The translations under genes were made by a program, and so were the position numbers. The notes below the pieces were generated by a model, which worked only from the letters and a program-made list of their open reading frames with translations, was not told the DNA's origin and did not search any database. From JADKIH01 sp031411835 (lineage in GTDB: Bacteria > Bacteroidota > Bacteroidia > AKYH767-A > 2013-40CM-41-45): a stretch of 30,779 bases of DNA. Where the stretch lies: positions 1-30,779 of the forward strand of contig JANOBV010000173.1 in assembly GCA_031411835.1 (NCBI GenBank). The letters are read 5' to 3'. This document shows positions 1 to 7,702 of this stretch, piece by piece; the stretch's first letter is position 1, and each line of letters opens with the position of its first letter.

Positions 1-1446
1 GCATCGAGAGATACTGCAAATTTCAGTCTGCCATTCATTCAGGAAAGTTATTTTACAGGAGTACTTTCTCAACTTGCAGATCCGGGAAAACAAATTTCTT
101 ATCCGGATTCATCGTTCAAAGCAAGCTTAAGATTCTGGTTAGATAATAGTCCTTTACGTTATGATAATTTGAATCCGTCTCAGTATTTGATTTCGAATAT
201 CAATGGTAACAATGCAACATGCTCAAGCTTATCTGCAATTGCAGTTCAACCTGATCTTGGCGGAATATTCGATTACAACATTAATAATGGATCTTCTGTA
301 AGTATTTCAAGAGACATCTTAGGAACTAGCAGCGTTCAATCTGTAATAAATGGTTTCGATGCATTCCTTACTCGTCGTGTACTTGTAAATGATAGAACCT
401 TTACTCCAACTGTATTCCAGATTATTGGAATGGATGTTAACCTTGATGGTGTAGTGAGTGCAGGAGATTTGTCGCAGATAAATCAAAGAGCAGTTTTATT
501 AACACCTGAATTCCGTCAAGCGTGGAACTATAGTTCTGGTGGGGTATCTAATGGTCAGCTTTCAAAAGACTGGTTGTTTATCGATGCAACTACATTAAGC
601 ACGAATCTTGGATATAGAATTTCTACTACATATCCGTTAAATGATGGTGTAGGTTTTTCAAAAGGTCGTGTACCTCAAATTCCATTCTGTCTTGAAGTTC
701 CGGTTACAACAACTTTGAATTGTCCAATTATAAACCAAGAAACTTATAAAGGAGTTTTACTTGGAGATGTTAATGGAAACTTCTCTACAGTTGGTTCAGG
801 TGGTACACTTAGACAAAATTCAGATAACCGTGTGATCTTCGATTTGTCAAATGCGACAATGATTGATGGACATTTTGATATTCCGGTTTCTGTTGTTTCC
901 AATCAAGATGTTAATTCACTTGATTTCGCTCTTCAATTTACAGGAAGTAATTTGGAATTCAATTCAATTGTAGATCATTCGAGCTATTTACAATCGCTTT
1001 CAAATATGAATAATGAAGACAAAACACTTCGTTATACTTCTAATAGTTTGCAAAACTATGAATTGAACAAATCGCTGGTATCACTTCGCCTTTCTTCAGT
1101 AAATGGCATGTTAGCTGAATCTGACTTCAGTTCACTTGAATGTTATCTGAATGGAGAAAAAGTGAATGCTGAATTATTAACAGCTCGAAATTCATCAACC
1201 AGCACTGGTAGTCAGCTAGTAAGTGTTTATCCGAATCCAACCAATGGAATTGTGAATGTTCTTTCTAGTGAAGATGCAATCGTTCAATTAATGGATATCA
1301 ATGGTAGTATTGTATTTGTTCAAGCTAATTTGAACGCAGGCCAAAAACAAGAATTGAATATTCAAAATATTGCAAATGGTATTTATATGATAAAGATTTA
1401 CAATGACAATTTTGTGTCATTGAAAAAAGTAGTAGTAAACAAGTAA
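1..1446 (+). CDS. T9SS-secreted protein with dockerin-like loops and a cohesin-like domain, 5' end missing
   Basis: The frame is open from the first base of the window, so the N-terminus lies outside; a TTG at 169 is not a convincing start. The visible part carries a dockerin-type calcium-binding loop (GMDVNLDGVVSAGD, about nt 427-468), a second, poorer loop (GDVNGN, about nt 763-780), then a beta-sandwich stretch (about nt 826-1190) that resembles cohesin-like domains. The last 75 or so residues are a T9SS type A sorting domain starting at VYPNPTNG and ending in KKVVVNK, which predicts export across the outer membrane and surface attachment or release. The next gene repeats the cohesin-like and sorting modules. 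A strong terminator follows at once. The biological ligand is unknown. The sorting domain is very likely; the cohesin-like label is inferred from pattern only. Confidence 0.88.
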   Translation, partial: ASRDTANFSLPFIQESYFTGVLSQLADPGKQISYPDSSFKASLRFWLDNSPLRYDNLNPSQYLISNINGNNATCSSLSAIAVQPDLGGIFDYNINNGSSVSISRDILGTSSVQSVINGFDAFLTRRVLVNDRTFTPTVFQIIGMDVNLDGVVSAGDLSQINQRAVLLTPEFRQAWNYSSGGVSNGQLSKDWLFIDATTLSTNLGYRISTTYPLNDGVGFSKGRVPQIPFCLEVPVTTTLNCPIINQETYKGVLLGDVNGNFSTVGSGGTLRQNSDNRVIFDLSNATMIDGHFDIPVSVVSNQDVNSLDFALQFTGSNLEFNSIVDHSSYLQSLSNMNNEDKTLRYTSNSLQNYELNKSLVSLRLSSVNGMLAESDFSSLECYLNGEKVNAELLTARNSSTSTGSQLVSVYPNPTNGIVNVLSSEDAIVQLMDINGSIVFVQANLNAGQKQELNIQNIANGIYMIKIYNDNFVSLKKVVVNK

Positions 1447-1470
1447 TGTTAGGTTTTTTCTACTGATTAA

Positions 1471-1497
1471 AAGCCCCGTCCGAGCGGGGCTTTTTTT
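1471..1497 (+). terminator. Intrinsic terminator of the first T9SS gene
   Basis: An 8-bp perfect stem (AAGCCCCG with CGGGGCTT) closes a 6-base loop, and the right arm runs straight into seven T residues. It lies 25 bases after the stop codon and is oriented for the plus strand, so it separates this gene from the next one at 1640. Confidence 0.92.
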
Positions 1498-1584
1498 ATT
1501 TCATACAAATTCGGTCAATTGCTCCATTAGAATAGGAATCGGTTAAAATTGGTTCACAGATTGTTCATATAAAGTTAATTTAGT

Positions 1585-1619
1585 TTTGACACTACAGAAA
1601 TAGGATACTATTAGATTTG
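1585..1619 (+). promoter_or_regulatory. Candidate Bacteroidota promoter for the gene at 1640
   Basis: TAGATTTG at 1612-1619 matches the Bacteroidota -7 consensus TAnnTTTG exactly. TTTG at 1585-1588 is 23 bases upstream, at the long end of the 17-23 spacing reported for this phylum. The start codon is 20 bases downstream of the -7 element. Such short motifs can occur by chance in AT-rich DNA. Confidence 0.5.
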
Positions 1620-1639
1620 GTGTATCAATAAATAAAAAC

Positions 1640-2407
1640 ATGAAAACATTAAATACTTATCTTTTATTATTATTAACCGGATTCTTCATATCAGCTGCTT
1701 CGACCGCTTTAGCTGAAAATTATGTAGATGGAAGTTCTCGCCCAAACCCTTCAAGCGTTAGTGGAATTGACGCTTCAGATTCTATTGTATTTGAATTGTC
1801 TCAGTCGATCATACAAATGAATATAGCTGAGTTTCCTGTGTATTTTGTTTCAGACGATTCAATTAACGCCGTGGATTTTTCCTTTAAGTTTGATCAGCTG
1901 AATTTTCAATTCGATACTATTATCAGATTATTTCCGTCTTTGCAGATTACATATTACTATAATGTCTCTGATTCCACATTGCGTTTTACTTCCAACTGTT
2001 TGCAAACTATTCCTAGCAATACTTCAATAATAAAAATTCGTTTTACTTCACTAACCGGCCAAACGTGTGTTCCGGATTTAACGGACATTACTACTTATCT
2101 AAATGGCGATGTTAGCTCATCTAGGGTTGTAAGTTGTGTTGCAAATGATGTATCGGAATTGGATGCCATCGAAAACAAAGTAGAGATTTATCCAAATCCT
2201 GCTGTTGATTATTTAAACGTAAAAGCAAAAGAAGATTTTAAATTTACGATCTCAAATGCACTGGGTGAGATAGTTATTCCGGAGACTACCTTGTTAAAAG
2301 ATCAAAGTACAACTTTGGAAACAGGAAAATATTCAAACGGAGTTTACTTTTTTCAAATTGTTGGAAAAGGATTTACGCTAACAAAGAAAATAATGATCGG
2401 CCGTTAA
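1640..2407 (+). CDS. Small T9SS-secreted protein with a single cohesin-like domain
   Basis: The 255-residue product starts with a clear signal peptide (MKTLNTYLLLLLTGFF, likely cut after STALA near residue 25). Residues about 50-160 form a beta-rich module that aligns by eye with the C-terminal module of the preceding gene: both have an IN/VN-S/A-xDF strand, an LRFTSN or LRYTSN segment, and then YLNG. A T9SS type A sorting domain (IYPNPAVDYLNV onward) occupies the last 75 residues. It lacks the dockerin-like loops of its neighbour, so it looks like a stand-alone copy of the neighbour's C-terminal half. The predicted location is the cell surface or medium. It is monocistronic, with its own promoter candidate and a strong hairpin after it. 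Function is unknown. Confidence 0.88.
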   Translation: MKTLNTYLLLLLTGFFISAASTALAENYVDGSSRPNPSSVSGIDASDSIVFELSQSIIQMNIAEFPVYFVSDDSINAVDFSFKFDQLNFQFDTIIRLFPSLQITYYYNVSDSTLRFTSNCLQTIPSNTSIIKIRFTSLTGQTCVPDLTDITTYLNGDVSSSRVVSCVANDVSELDAIENKVEIYPNPAVDYLNVKAKEDFKFTISNALGEIVIPETTLLKDQSTTLETGKYSNGVYFFQIVGKGFTLTKKIMIGR

Positions 2408-2477
2408 TAGTTTTGTTTGAAGCGATAAACGGATGTGAAATTTTAAAGCTTGTTTATTACCGTTACTTTTAAATTTA

Positions 2478-2522
2478 AATTGCCATATTAGTTGAAAATA
2501 AACTTCAACTAATATGGCAATT
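2478..2522. terminator. 19-bp perfect hairpin between convergent genes, probable bidirectional terminator
   Basis: The arms 2478-2496 and 2504-2522 are perfectly complementary over 19 bp around a 7-base loop. The hairpin lies between two converging genes that stop at 2407 (+) and 2551 (-). The flanking bases are AT-rich on both sides but there is no long clean T run, so the role as a terminator rests on stem strength and placement. Confidence 0.7.
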
Positions 2523-2550
2523 ATATAAAATGTGAAGCAATCAGATTTAT

Positions 2551-4908
2551 TTATTCTTCAATTGTTAGTGTTGTCATCGTTTGAGTTTGATTACTTTCAT
2601 CAACGAGTTTAACAAAATATACTCCTTGAGAAAGGTTGCCCTTTTCTAGAGTGAAATCCGATCCTGAGAATTTTGTACTGTAAACAATCTGTCCGACAGA
2701 ATTAAACAATTCCAGTTTTGTATTTTTTCCAACAATAGAACTAGCATGAATTGTTGTTGATATGTTGAAGGGGTTTGGATATATTGAATAACCCAATGAA
2801 GTCATATTAGATATGCCCGTTCCTGAATCAAGTACAATATAGTTTTCGCACGAAGTACAACTATTGTTATCTGTGATACAAAGTTCATAAGTTCCGCTCA
2901 GTAATAAAGAAAGATCTTCTGTGGTCTCACCAATCGACCAAAGATATTGATAACCCGGTGTGCCACCGTTTACTGTTACATCAATTCTTCCATCTGTGCA
3001 ACCAATGCATGTTGAATTTGTGATCACAGCACTTTGTTGAATTGCTGTGGGCTCAGTGATTATTACATTGTTTGTTTCTGTACAACCGAATCTATCTGTA
3101 ACAACTACGGAATAATTCCCGGCGCACAATGAAGTTGCATCTTCAGATGTTTGTGCTGGACTAGTCGACCAAGAATATGTGAAAGGACTTTCACCAGTAG
3201 CAATTGCTGTTGAAGATCCTGAGCATGTACCAAAACATGTTGCATCAATTTCTGTAGTTGCAACTTGAAGTAGCAATGGATCTGTTAGAGTTACAGATGA
3301 ACTTGCAGTACATCCGCTTGCATCGGTTATAGTAACGAAATATGTTCCTGCACACAATCCTCTCGCTGTATCTGCAGATTGGAATGGAGTAGTAGACCAT
3401 GAATAGTTGAACGGACTTTGACCTGTAGGAAGAGCAACTGCAATTCCATTACATTGTCCCGCACAACTATTTTGTGAATTGATTGCAAGTTGAGTTGAGC
3501 ATACATTACCGGGAACAATTTTGCTCACATAGATATCCAAATATAAATTGCCAATCATGTCAGTGCTTCCCATTTGAATGGAGTCAATGAATTCTCCACA
3601 GATGTAAGTATTTCCCGCTGCATCAGAACCAATCCCTCTTCCTCTGTCGCTGTCATGTCCACCGGCGGTTTTGATCCAGTTTAATGTTGTTCCATCCGAA
3701 GAATATGAAGCAGCAAATATATCTGCGAAACCATTTGCAGTAATTGATTGTGGTGGAAATGTTCCGGTTGAAGCATAATCGCCAATCACTAAAATGTTTC
3801 CCGTATCGTCGTGTCCTAAACCTCTACCAATATCATCTTCAACTCCGCCGCCATCAATTGCCCAAAGATTATTTCCGAAACTATCATAAGCAGCAAGAAA
3901 CATATCTTGATTTCCTCTAGAAAAAATTTGTGTTGTTCCGAAATATCCTGTTTGAAATTCGCCGGTCAAAATAATTTGTCCGTTTACATTCAACATAACA
4001 TCCCATCCGCGATCGAATCCTGTATCTCCTGCCATCTTTACCCACTGTAATGTTCCGGCAGTATCATATTTAGCTAGGAAAATATCTGTGTGACCATTTC
4101 CATTTAAGTTTACAGTTGGAGAAAAATCTGCAGTACCTACAAAATATCCGGTAACATAAATGTGTCCATTGTTGTCGCTTGCAATTCCATGTGCCTTGTC
4201 ACTATCTGAACCACCCATTCTTCGCGCCCAACAAAAATTTCCATTGGGGTCAAATTTTACAACAGTGCCATCATAGTCACCGGCCGAAGTAAATAAAAAT
4301 GTTCCTTCAAAATAAGTATCACCTTTTGTTCCACCACAAGCATAAACATTTCCTTGGGCATCACTAGTGATTCCATAACCACGCGTTTGAATAAGTCCTG
4401 AACCATTAATATTTTTCACCCACATTACAGAACCTGATGTGTCATACTTTGCAACGAACATACTGTTGATTCCCGCACCTGTAGTTGTTTTCATTATCGT
4501 TTCAAAGTAAGCAGTATCTTCGTATTCTCCGGCTGCATAAATATGTCCCATTCCATCAAGAGTGAGTGATTGAATTTTGTCACCACCTTTTCCACCTGCA
4601 CGTTTTGCCCAAACCAATCTCCCGGTTGAACTATATTTTGCAAGAAAGATATCGTGAATGCCGGCAGAAGTTAGAATGACACCATTTCCAAAATCGGTAT
4701 CAAACTCTAACATCCCTGCAACGTAAGTGTTACCGTCAGGATCTGTTGCAAGATCGTAGCCTTCATCATAGCCTTCACTTGTAATTGATTTTGCCCATTG
4801 AAATGATTGAGCAGATGTTTTCATAACAGTTAAAAGTAGAACGGCGCAAATGATTGCGTAGATCCGAAATGTTATTTTAGAATAGAATGTACTTTCTTTG
4901 AAATTCAT
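2551..4908 (-). CDS. T9SS-secreted beta-propeller (SBBP) protein with SprB-type repeats
   Basis: The 785-residue product has an N-terminal signal anchor or peptide (hydrophobic at about 13-30, ending TSAQ). Residues about 37-470 hold repeated blocks of the SBBP beta-propeller type, with recurring motifs such as GNTYVAG, DIFLAKYSSTG and W(A/V)K. Three SprB-like repeats follow (about 475-690), each with a cysteine pair, YSWS or YLWS, and LCAGTYxVxxTD. SprB repeats occur in the gliding adhesin of Flavobacterium and many large Bacteroidota surface proteins. The C-terminus is a T9SS type A sorting domain (YSIYPNPFN onward). It is expected to act at the cell surface, perhaps in adhesion; the ligand is unknown. 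It is a single-gene unit whose promoter belongs to the four-member group described at 4945-5010. Confidence 0.9.
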   Translation of the reverse strand: MNFKESTFYSKITFRIYAIICAVLLLTVMKTSAQSFQWAKSITSEGYDEGYDLATDPDGNTYVAGMLEFDTDFGNGVILTSAGIHDIFLAKYSSTGRLVWAKRAGGKGGDKIQSLTLDGMGHIYAAGEYEDTAYFETIMKTTTGAGINSMFVAKYDTSGSVMWVKNINGSGLIQTRGYGITSDAQGNVYACGGTKGDTYFEGTFLFTSAGDYDGTVVKFDPNGNFCWARRMGGSDSDKAHGIASDNNGHIYVTGYFVGTADFSPTVNLNGNGHTDIFLAKYDTAGTLQWVKMAGDTGFDRGWDVMLNVNGQIILTGEFQTGYFGTTQIFSRGNQDMFLAAYDSFGNNLWAIDGGGVEDDIGRGLGHDDTGNILVIGDYASTGTFPPQSITANGFADIFAASYSSDGTTLNWIKTAGGHDSDRGRGIGSDAAGNTYICGEFIDSIQMGSTDMIGNLYLDIYVSKIVPGNVCSTQLAINSQNSCAGQCNGIAVALPTGQSPFNYSWSTTPFQSADTARGLCAGTYFVTITDASGCTASSSVTLTDPLLLQVATTEIDATCFGTCSGSSTAIATGESPFTYSWSTSPAQTSEDATSLCAGNYSVVVTDRFGCTETNNVIITEPTAIQQSAVITNSTCIGCTDGRIDVTVNGGTPGYQYLWSIGETTEDLSLLLSGTYELCITDNNSCTSCENYIVLDSGTGISNMTSLGYSIYPNPFNISTTIHASSIVGKNTKLELFNSVGQIVYSTKFSGSDFTLEKGNLSQGVYFVKLVDESNQTQTMTTLTIEE

Positions 4909-4944
4909 TGTAGTTAAGTCTAATTTGTTTCTTTATTGATCTAT

Positions 4945-5010
4945 CAAAGATGAGAGTTGTGTAATATTTTGATATTATATAATATTAAGGAATTGTTATA
5001 TAATTCACAC
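4945..5010 (-). promoter_or_regulatory. Shared-type promoter 1 (before the SBBP/SprB gene)
   Basis: Read on the minus strand, the element GTGTGAATTAT (5010 down to 5000) is followed 47 bases later by CATCTTTG (4952 down to 4945). Between them, TATAAT sits at the position where the other three copies have TGTAAA or TGTAAC. The start codon is 36 bases below the TTTG. Register is identical with the copies at 6493-6558, 7634-7699 and 9296-9361. The -7 element lacks the usual leading TA of the Bacteroidota consensus, which may point to an activator or an alternative sigma factor. Confidence 0.65.
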
Positions 5011-5189
5011 TTCTACACTCTGTATAGCCCGTCAATTAAGGGATTTGGAAATTTGTTAATTTACCTTTCAAAGTTCCATTTTTAATTTGATAAGAAAAAA
5101 GAGCCAAAATATCTTCATTTTACAACCATTAAAATGCTTATTTTGAATTTTAAACCAACTTCCGGAATTTTTTTAGAGGGAGTACCTAT

Positions 5190-5234
5190 TAAAAAACTCC
5201 CGTAAAGCCACTATTATTCGGCTTTACGGGAGTT
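5190..5234 (-). terminator. Intrinsic terminator of the 5280-6446 unit
   Basis: The arms 5195-5209 and 5220-5234 are perfectly complementary over 15 bp around a 10-base loop. On the minus strand the stem is followed by a run of T (A residues 5190-5196 on the plus strand). It lies 45 bases below the stop codon of the small ORF at 5280-5432, which supports that ORF being part of the transcript. Confidence 0.88.
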
Positions 5235-5279
5235 GCTAACAATCAAATGATCAATTATTGTTTCAATGAATCGAAATTA

Positions 5280-5432
5280 TCAGGCAATGATCTTAGCCTG
5301 CGGATATAATTTTTTCCAGACCGCTAATGATGATAATTTGTTAATGATAATAATCGTTTTATGATCCAACTTAACTTTAATTCTTTTTGATAGATTAACC
5401 GGAGGAGGTGGAGTTATCTTGTTTGTTTTCAT
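5280..5432 (-). CDS. Small basic peptide of 50 residues, unrecognised
   Basis: An ATG at 5432 opens a 50-codon frame ending in TGA at 5280. The product begins MKTNKITPPPPVNLSKRIKV, has a hydrophobic isoleucine run (TIIIINKL) in the middle and ends KLYPQAKIIA. It is strongly basic, with about 10 lysines. It lies 63 bases below the gene at 5496 and just above a strong terminator, so it would be the last gene of that unit, the same position held by the short peptides at 6731 and 8622. It does not share their RGKFVQRYNI core. No homologue is recognised, and coding status rests on position, start codon and composition only. Confidence 0.5.
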   Translation of the reverse strand: MKTNKITPPPPVNLSKRIKVKLDHKTIIIINKLSSLAVWKKLYPQAKIIA

Positions 5433-5495
5433 TGGTATTTTATTTTAGATCCCATTGGAAGATTATTCATTGAGACAAAATTGTTTTCGGCAGAA

Positions 5496-6446
5496 TTAAT
5501 TGTTAGACATATTTGTTTTAAGTCCCCAAACTTCAATCGTTGCTTTATCTGCTGTTTGATTTGGAATTGTTTTGTAAACAAATACAACTTTCTTCAGGTC
5601 TTTTTCTACACCTTTTAGGTCGATTACTTTACTATCTGTTCCGGCAGTAAGAAGTGAGTTCATTGAAATGGTTTGTTTTTCACCTGCATCATAATAAACT
5701 TCAATAGAGATCAGTTGAATAGAAGCATCAACAGCTTTGAATTTTAAAGAAGCAAAACGATCAGCACCCGTTACGATAATCTCATCTGTATCTTTAATAA
5801 AATCTACAGTTCTTTCACCGATTTTATGCCATCCTTTTTTGTCAGATACCATTACACTAGTTTCAATGACTGGAGCAGAGCCCGTCACTTTTTTATCGTC
5901 AGTATAAATAGCGTTCTTTGAATTTTTACTTTCAGTAGTCATTGCCGGCTTTGCATTTTTACTTTCAGCATTCATTGCATTCTTTTCATCTTTATTTTCA
6001 GTATTCATTGCCTTCTTTTCATCGGAATTTGTTTTCATTCCCCAAATTTCAACATGCGCTTTCGTGTCTTTGCTGTTTGGAAGAGTTTTATAGACGAATG
6101 CAATTGTTTTAATACTTCTTTCTCCGCCATTTATTTTGATAATTCCACTTTGGCTATGCGCTTTTATTGGAGAATTAACATCAATTTTTTGATTGTCGCC
6201 ACTTTCGTATGTAACTTCCAGAGAGATCAAATCAATCGGTGCATCTTGAACTTTGAACTGAAGTGCAGCGAAACGATCAGCGATCATCACAGATACTTCG
6301 TCACGTTCTTTAGTAAAGTCTACAGTAGTTTCAGCAATTTTATGCCATCCACTTTTGTCGCTTGTAATGATTGCCGGAGATTGAGCAGTTGCAATTCCTG
6401 CAGTTCCCATAAGAGCAAGCAGAATAATATTTAGTTTCTTTTTCAT
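5496..6446 (-). CDS. Exported protein with two DUF2541-like domains joined by an 11-residue repeat linker
   Basis: The 316-residue product has a clear signal peptide (MKKKLNIILLALMGTAGIATA). Two homologous domains (about 33-139 and 204-312) share the ordered motifs GWHKI, VDF, DE, ADRFA, L(K/Q)FK, LIS(L/I)EV, VYKT(L/I)PN and E(I/V)WG(M/L)KTN. The strand pattern resembles DUF2541-type exported proteins; that assignment is from memory of the pattern and is tentative. Residues 143-186 between the domains are four tandem 11-residue units of the form xKxAMxTExKx. There is no T9SS signal, so a periplasmic location is likely. It is the first gene of a unit that also holds the 50-residue ORF, under a promoter shared with the csbD unit, which suggests a stress or envelope role. 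Confidence 0.88.
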   Translation of the reverse strand: MKKKLNIILLALMGTAGIATAQSPAIITSDKSGWHKIAETTVDFTKERDEVSVMIADRFAALQFKVQDAPIDLISLEVTYESGDNQKIDVNSPIKAHSQSGIIKINGGERSIKTIAFVYKTLPNSKDTKAHVEIWGMKTNSDEKKAMNTENKDEKNAMNAESKNAKPAMTTESKNSKNAIYTDDKKVTGSAPVIETSVMVSDKKGWHKIGERTVDFIKDTDEIIVTGADRFASLKFKAVDASIQLISIEVYYDAGEKQTISMNSLLTAGTDSKVIDLKGVEKDLKKVVFVYKTIPNQTADKATIEVWGLKTNMSNN

Positions 6447-6492
6447 TTTTAAATAGTTTATTATTGATTGTTGTTAGATTTATTTTAGAGTT

Positions 6493-6558
6493 CAAATTTC
6501 AACAAGTTGGACAAAGTGTTTGTTACACAATAAACTTTAAAAGTTGTAATATTCACAC
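6493..6558 (-). promoter_or_regulatory. Shared-type promoter 2 (before the DUF2541-like gene)
   Basis: On the minus strand GTGTGAAT (6558 down to 6551), TGTAAC (6527 down to 6522) and GAAATTTG (6500 down to 6493) sit in the same register as in the other three copies: second element 30 bases after the first, -7 element after a 21-base gap. The start codon is 46 bases below the TTTG. It is the most diverged copy at the -7 element, keeping xAxxTTTG. Confidence 0.6.
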
Positions 6559-6562
6559 TAAG

Positions 6563-6605
6563 AAAAATCCCGGAATTGCCTTTCGTTGAAAAGCTATTCC
6601 GGGAT
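6563..6605 (-). terminator. Intrinsic terminator of the csbD unit
   Basis: ATCCCGGAAT (6567-6576) pairs perfectly with ATTCCGGGAT (6596-6605), with two further G-C pairs inside. On the minus strand it is followed by five T. It ends the unit that runs from 7595 down to 6731. Confidence 0.88.
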
Positions 6606-6730
6606 CCTTTAATCGAATACAAGTTTAGTTTATAATATGAAACTGTATTTGATTAACGGGGAAGAAAATAAACGGGGAGGGTTTGATTTTCTTAAGTGTT
6701 ATTTTTGGAAACAATTATTTATATGAAAAA

Positions 6731-6922
6731 TTAGGATAGGAATGCGAGTTGGTCAACTTGAATTCCGTAAATTTTACTAGCTGTTAAGTCTTGCTTAAAT
6801 TTAGCAAACGAATAAGCTGGTAAATTGTTTGCGGGAATAAAGTAGTGTTCAATCTTTGCTTTTGAGATATTGTATCGTTGTACAAATTTACCTCTAAGGC
6901 TTAGGCGGTTTTCGTTTTTCAT
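6731..6922 (-). CDS. Short peptide with RGKFVQRYNI core, copy 1 (63 residues)
   Basis: The ATG at 6922 gives a 63-residue product. Its first 22 residues (RL..RGKFVQRYNISKA region) match the start of the 51-residue peptide at 8622-8777, and both lie downstream of paralogous coiled-coil genes and upstream of similar terminators. That repeated setting is the main evidence that it is a real gene. The tail (EHYFIPANN to QLAFLS) is mixed hydrophobic and aromatic with no counterpart in copy 2. There is no signal peptide or membrane segment; the N-terminus is basic (K, R), which would suit a cytoplasmic protein or RNA-binding peptide, but that is speculation. It lies 37 bases below the coiled-coil gene, third in the csbD unit. 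Confidence 0.72.
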   Translation of the reverse strand: MKNENRLSLRGKFVQRYNISKAKIEHYFIPANNLPAYSFAKFKQDLTASKIYGIQVDQLAFLS

Positions 6923-6959
6923 TTTGTGATTGAATTTTTAATTATTTAATTTTCTCGAT

Positions 6960-7391
6960 TCAAAATCTTGCATTCTTATATTCTAAATCGAGTTTAGTGA
7001 GGTCTTGTAATAGAGACTTACTGAAAAGTTCCCAATTCCCATTGCCTTGAAGAACATAGTTGTCTAGCTCAATTTCCAATTTAGAATTGTTGAATTCTAA
7101 TTCTGTAATTTTATTTGAGCAGTTTTTGTTTTCCGGATATCTTTTGTTGAGAATCGCTTTTAATTCTGAAAACTTCTTCTTGTTCGTGTCAATTTTAGAA
7201 TCAGCTTCTTTAACGAATTTCTGAAAATTACTGACGTAGGTTTTGGGAGTAGAATCAACTTGTATTGATGTATTAAATTTCTTTTTTGCATTTTGAAGTG
7301 ATTTGTACTCTGCGGTCTTTGAATTCTCTACTGAACGAAGATTAGTCGCGAGTAAGGTTATTGCAAATACAGTAAGGAGTATGCGTAGCAT
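6960..7391 (-). CDS. Exported coiled-coil protein, copy 1
   Basis: The 143-residue product has an N-terminal hydrophobic signal (MLRILLTVFAITLLATNL), then a lysine- and glutamate-rich helical body with heptad-like spacing. Motifs EYKSLQNAKK, NFQKFVKEADSKI and NGNGNW are shared with the protein at 8805-9254, so the two are paralogues. The arrangement (N-terminal EADSKI helix, a second long helix, a GNW turn, a final amphipathic helix) recalls small stress proteins of the sll1863-like kind found in Bacteroidota; this is a resemblance, not a firm assignment. It sits 15 bases below csbD and 37 bases above the RGKFVQRYNI peptide, so the three are probably cotranscribed. A periplasmic location is predicted. 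Confidence 0.8.
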   Translation of the reverse strand: MLRILLTVFAITLLATNLRSVENSKTAEYKSLQNAKKKFNTSIQVDSTPKTYVSNFQKFVKEADSKIDTNKKKFSELKAILNKRYPENKNCSNKITELEFNNSKLEIELDNYVLQGNGNWELFSKSLLQDLTKLDLEYKNARF

Positions 7392-7406
7392 GATTGATAT
7401 TATTTA

Positions 7407-7595
7407 TTAAAGATCAGAGATCATCTTATAAAGTTCTTCCTTGGACTTGCCTAATTTGATTTGAAGCTTTCCCAACATCTCGTCCTTCTTACCATCGGCG
7501 AATAATAAATCGTTCTCAGTAAGCATTGCAAATTTTTGTTTTAGTTTGCCTTTTTGCTCGTTCCAGTTTCCTTTTAATTCAGTTGTATTTGCCAT
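7407..7595 (-). CDS. CsbD family stress protein
   Basis: The 62-residue product MANTTELKGNWNEQKGKLKQ... has the hallmarks of the CsbD family: an N-terminal GNWNEQKGKLKQKF motif, an acidic turn with DL..ADGK, and a second helix with GKLQIKLGKSKEE. CsbD of Bacillus belongs to the sigma-B general stress regulon; the molecular role is unknown. It is the first gene of a three-gene unit under a shared-type promoter (7634-7699), which fits stress induction. It is small, cytoplasmic and highly charged. The length is typical for the family. Confidence 0.93.
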   Translation of the reverse strand: MANTTELKGNWNEQKGKLKQKFAMLTENDLLFADGKKDEMLGKLQIKLGKSKEELYKMISDL

Positions 7596-7633
7596 GGAGT
7601 ATTGTTCTAAAATGTAATGATGTTATTACCATA

Positions 7634-7699
7634 CAAAGGTGGCTACTTTGGCGAAATCGGGATTTACATAATTTATAATATTGCTTTCATAATTCACAC
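7634..7699 (-). promoter_or_regulatory. Shared-type promoter 3 (before csbD)
   Basis: On the minus strand GTGTGAATTAT (7699 down to 7689), TGTAAA (7668 down to 7663) and CACCTTTG followed by TATGGTAAT (from 7641) occur in order. The copy before 9254 has the same CACCTTTGTATGGTAAT string. The csbD start codon is 39 bases below the TTTG. Confidence 0.72.
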
Positions 7700-7702
7700 C
7701 CT

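Noticed and set aside
169..171. TTG at 169 as the start of the first gene
   Set aside because: The frame is open back to base 1 with protein-like sequence, so the gene simply begins outside the window.
1..2407. A classical cellulosome locus
   Set aside because: No glycoside hydrolase or scaffold with several cohesins is present; only cohesin-like and dockerin-like modules in T9SS cargo.
5280..5432. Idea that the 50-residue peptide is a lanthipeptide-like precursor
   Set aside because: There is no glycine-glycine leader end, no Ser/Thr/Cys-rich core and no modification enzyme nearby.
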